This document shows, piece after piece, positions 6,815 through 7,158 of a stretch of 7,158 nt of DNA (positions are counted from its first letter, which is position 1; every line of letters starts with the position of its first letter). A program made the position numbers and the translations under genes. The notes below the pieces were generated by a model, which saw only the letters and a list, made by a program, of their open reading frames with translations, was not told the origin of the DNA and did no database searches. Origin of the DNA: DATLMR01 sp035537555 (GTDB lineage: Bacteria > Acidobacteriota > Blastocatellia > UBA7656); assembly GCA_035537555.1 (NCBI GenBank), contig DATLMR010000215.1, forward strand, positions 1 to 7,158, given 5' to 3'.

Positions 6815-7158
6815 AATCCCCGCTCGTCGCGGCGGCCACTATCGGCTCTCCTTCCGCCGCGAGTCTCGGCAGAATTTCGGCCACGGCCCTCGAATAATCC
6901 TCGGGGAAATCTATCTCGATCCAGGGGAGCCCGCGCGTAGAGACCGCGTGGAGCGGCTGTTTCAAAGCGAACTCGCCAAACGCGCGCGGAGCCCAGTGGC
7001 GCAGGTAGCCCGAGGCCACCAGCGCGTCCATCTCTTCGACGAGAAGGCGCGAGCCCTCGGGGCCGAACTTCGCGATGCCGACGTTTTCGCCGTCACAGGA
7101 GGCCGGATCGATCTCCTTGCTTATCTCTATGACCCGACCTTCGCGCACGCGGACCTTC
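6813..7158 (-). CDS. Nucleotidyltransferase, phosphocholine/phosphonate cytidylyltransferase type (N-terminus outside window)
   Basis: Only the last 114 residues are visible. The frame continues upstream through the right edge (K-V-R before the GTG at 7148), so that GTG is internal, not the start. The fragment has the C-terminal part of the NTP-transferase fold: an REGRVIEISKEI strand pair, DGENVGIAKFGPEG, and LPWIEIDFPEDYSRA. In LicC-type cytidylyltransferases the matching EID carries the metal-binding Glu and Asp. Family members join CTP to phosphocholine, phosphonates, inositol phosphate or similar alcohol phosphates. Standing directly before a CDP-alcohol phosphotransferase, it could supply that enzyme's CDP donor. 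The missing part could be only the nucleotide-binding N-terminus, or a fused enzyme such as PEP mutase, which is known in phosphonate cytidylyltransferases. A sugar-phosphate nucleotidyltransferase is the alternative. Confidence 0.75.
   Translation of the reverse strand, partial: KVRVREGRVIEISKEIDPASCDGENVGIAKFGPEGSRLLVEEMDALVASGYLRHWAPRAFGEFALKQPLHAVSTRGLPWIEIDFPEDYSRAVAEILPRLAAEGEPIVAAATSGD

Noticed and set aside
6046..6816. A 256-codon plus-strand open frame
   Set aside because: Shadow of the TagF-like gene on the minus strand; composition is that of an antisense frame.
1..7158. CRISPR array, insertion sequence, tRNA, rRNA or attachment site
   Set aside because: No regularly spaced repeats, transposase-like product, terminal inverted repeats or RNA gene pattern was seen on either strand.

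Overview
The window looks like a high-GC, soil-type bacterial chromosome. The style of the proteins suggests Acidobacteriota: a secreted phospholipase-D-like enzyme followed by fibronectin-like, TIG and carbohydrate-binding-like domains joined by proline linkers, and a one-module NRPS beside surface-polymer genes. This lineage is a guess from protein style; there is no rRNA or marker gene here. Every convincing gene is on the minus strand, so the window reads right to left.

Right part (7158 down to 2744) is one probable operon. It starts with the C-terminal end of a nucleotidyltransferase of the phosphocholine/phosphonate cytidylyltransferase type, cut by the window edge. After 47 bp comes a CDP-glycerol glycerophosphotransferase (TagF)-family transferase. 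Overlapping that by an ATGA is a stand-alone NRPS with adenylation, carrier and thioesterase domains (A-T-TE). The adenylation pocket reads DILQFGLIWK, one residue from a published glycine code. The thioesterase carries Cys instead of Ser as nucleophile and a Tyr where the catalytic Asp is expected. Together these suggest a pathway that makes a CDP-activated alcohol, transfers the alcohol phosphate to a surface glycan or polyol, and activates glycine (or a similar small amino acid) to modify it or a related small molecule. That joint role is inference.

Middle part (2743 to 2203) is a 541-bp gap, visibly richer in A/T than its surroundings, without a convincing gene. It holds a very good candidate sigma-54 (-24/-12) promoter pointing left, and a 12-bp direct repeat spaced 21 bp apart, 120-150 bp upstream of the predicted start, where a sigma-54 activator would be expected to bind.

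Left part (2202 down to the edge) is a long reading frame that runs off the window without a stop: a secreted, multidomain PLD-superfamily protein with two degenerate HKD motifs. It is probably transcribed separately from the sigma-54 promoter.
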